From contig JALUZX010000763.1 in NCBI GenBank assembly GCA_027011425.1, positions 1 through 5,855 on the forward strand: a stretch of 5,855 nt of DNA, given 5' to 3'. The translations under genes and the position numbers were made by a program. This DNA is from Planctomycetota bacterium. Its GTDB lineage: Bacteria > Planctomycetota > UBA1135 > JALUZX01. Each line of letters starts with the position of its first letter. Position 1 is the stretch's first letter. Positions 5,834 through 5,855 of this stretch are shown one piece after another. Under the pieces are notes generated by a model. The model had not been told where the DNA came from. It ran no database searches and saw only the letters and a program-made list of their open reading frames with translations.

Positions 5834-5855
5834 CGCCGTTCAGGGGAAAGAGGCT

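Overview
The window looks like chromosomal DNA from a high-GC bacterium. Coding runs almost wall to wall, and every gene I can support lies on the minus strand, so transcription runs from right to left. I cannot fix the taxon. The large secreted HEAT-repeat protein carries repeated 'TG-x-F ... W' stretches of a style I associate with Planctomycetota and similar phyla, but that is only a hint. I see no insertion sequences, tRNA or rRNA genes, CRISPR arrays or phage genes.

Layout in the direction of transcription: (1) tdh (5798-4815) encodes a short-chain-dehydrogenase-type L-threonine 3-dehydrogenase. (2) A 125-bp intergenic stretch holds a strong GC-rich hairpin, a -10-like hexamer in its loop and a seven-codon mini-ORF that touches the next start. 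(3) A 991-residue exported HEAT-repeat protein (4689-1714) is joined by a TGATG stop/start overlap to (4) a 180-residue membrane-anchored lytic transglycosylase of the SLT type (1714-1172). (5) A 79-bp gap with a small perfect palindrome precedes (6) the NiFe-hydrogenase maturation genes hypA (1092-730) and hypB (705-37), and then the first 21 codons of hypF (64-1), which overlaps the end of hypB and runs off the window.

Functionally there are three blocks. tdh is threonine catabolism and stands alone here. The HEAT/transglycosylase pair is translationally coupled and probably acts together in the cell envelope; this pairing is the least familiar part of the window. hypA-hypB-hypF is a standard maturation cluster: HypA and HypB deliver nickel, and HypF starts synthesis of the cyanide ligands of the NiFe centre. 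It implies that the genome encodes a NiFe hydrogenase outside the window. No clearly new system is visible. The best leads are the HEAT-transglycosylase couple, the non-HEAT middle domain of the large protein, and the hypF start inside hypB.
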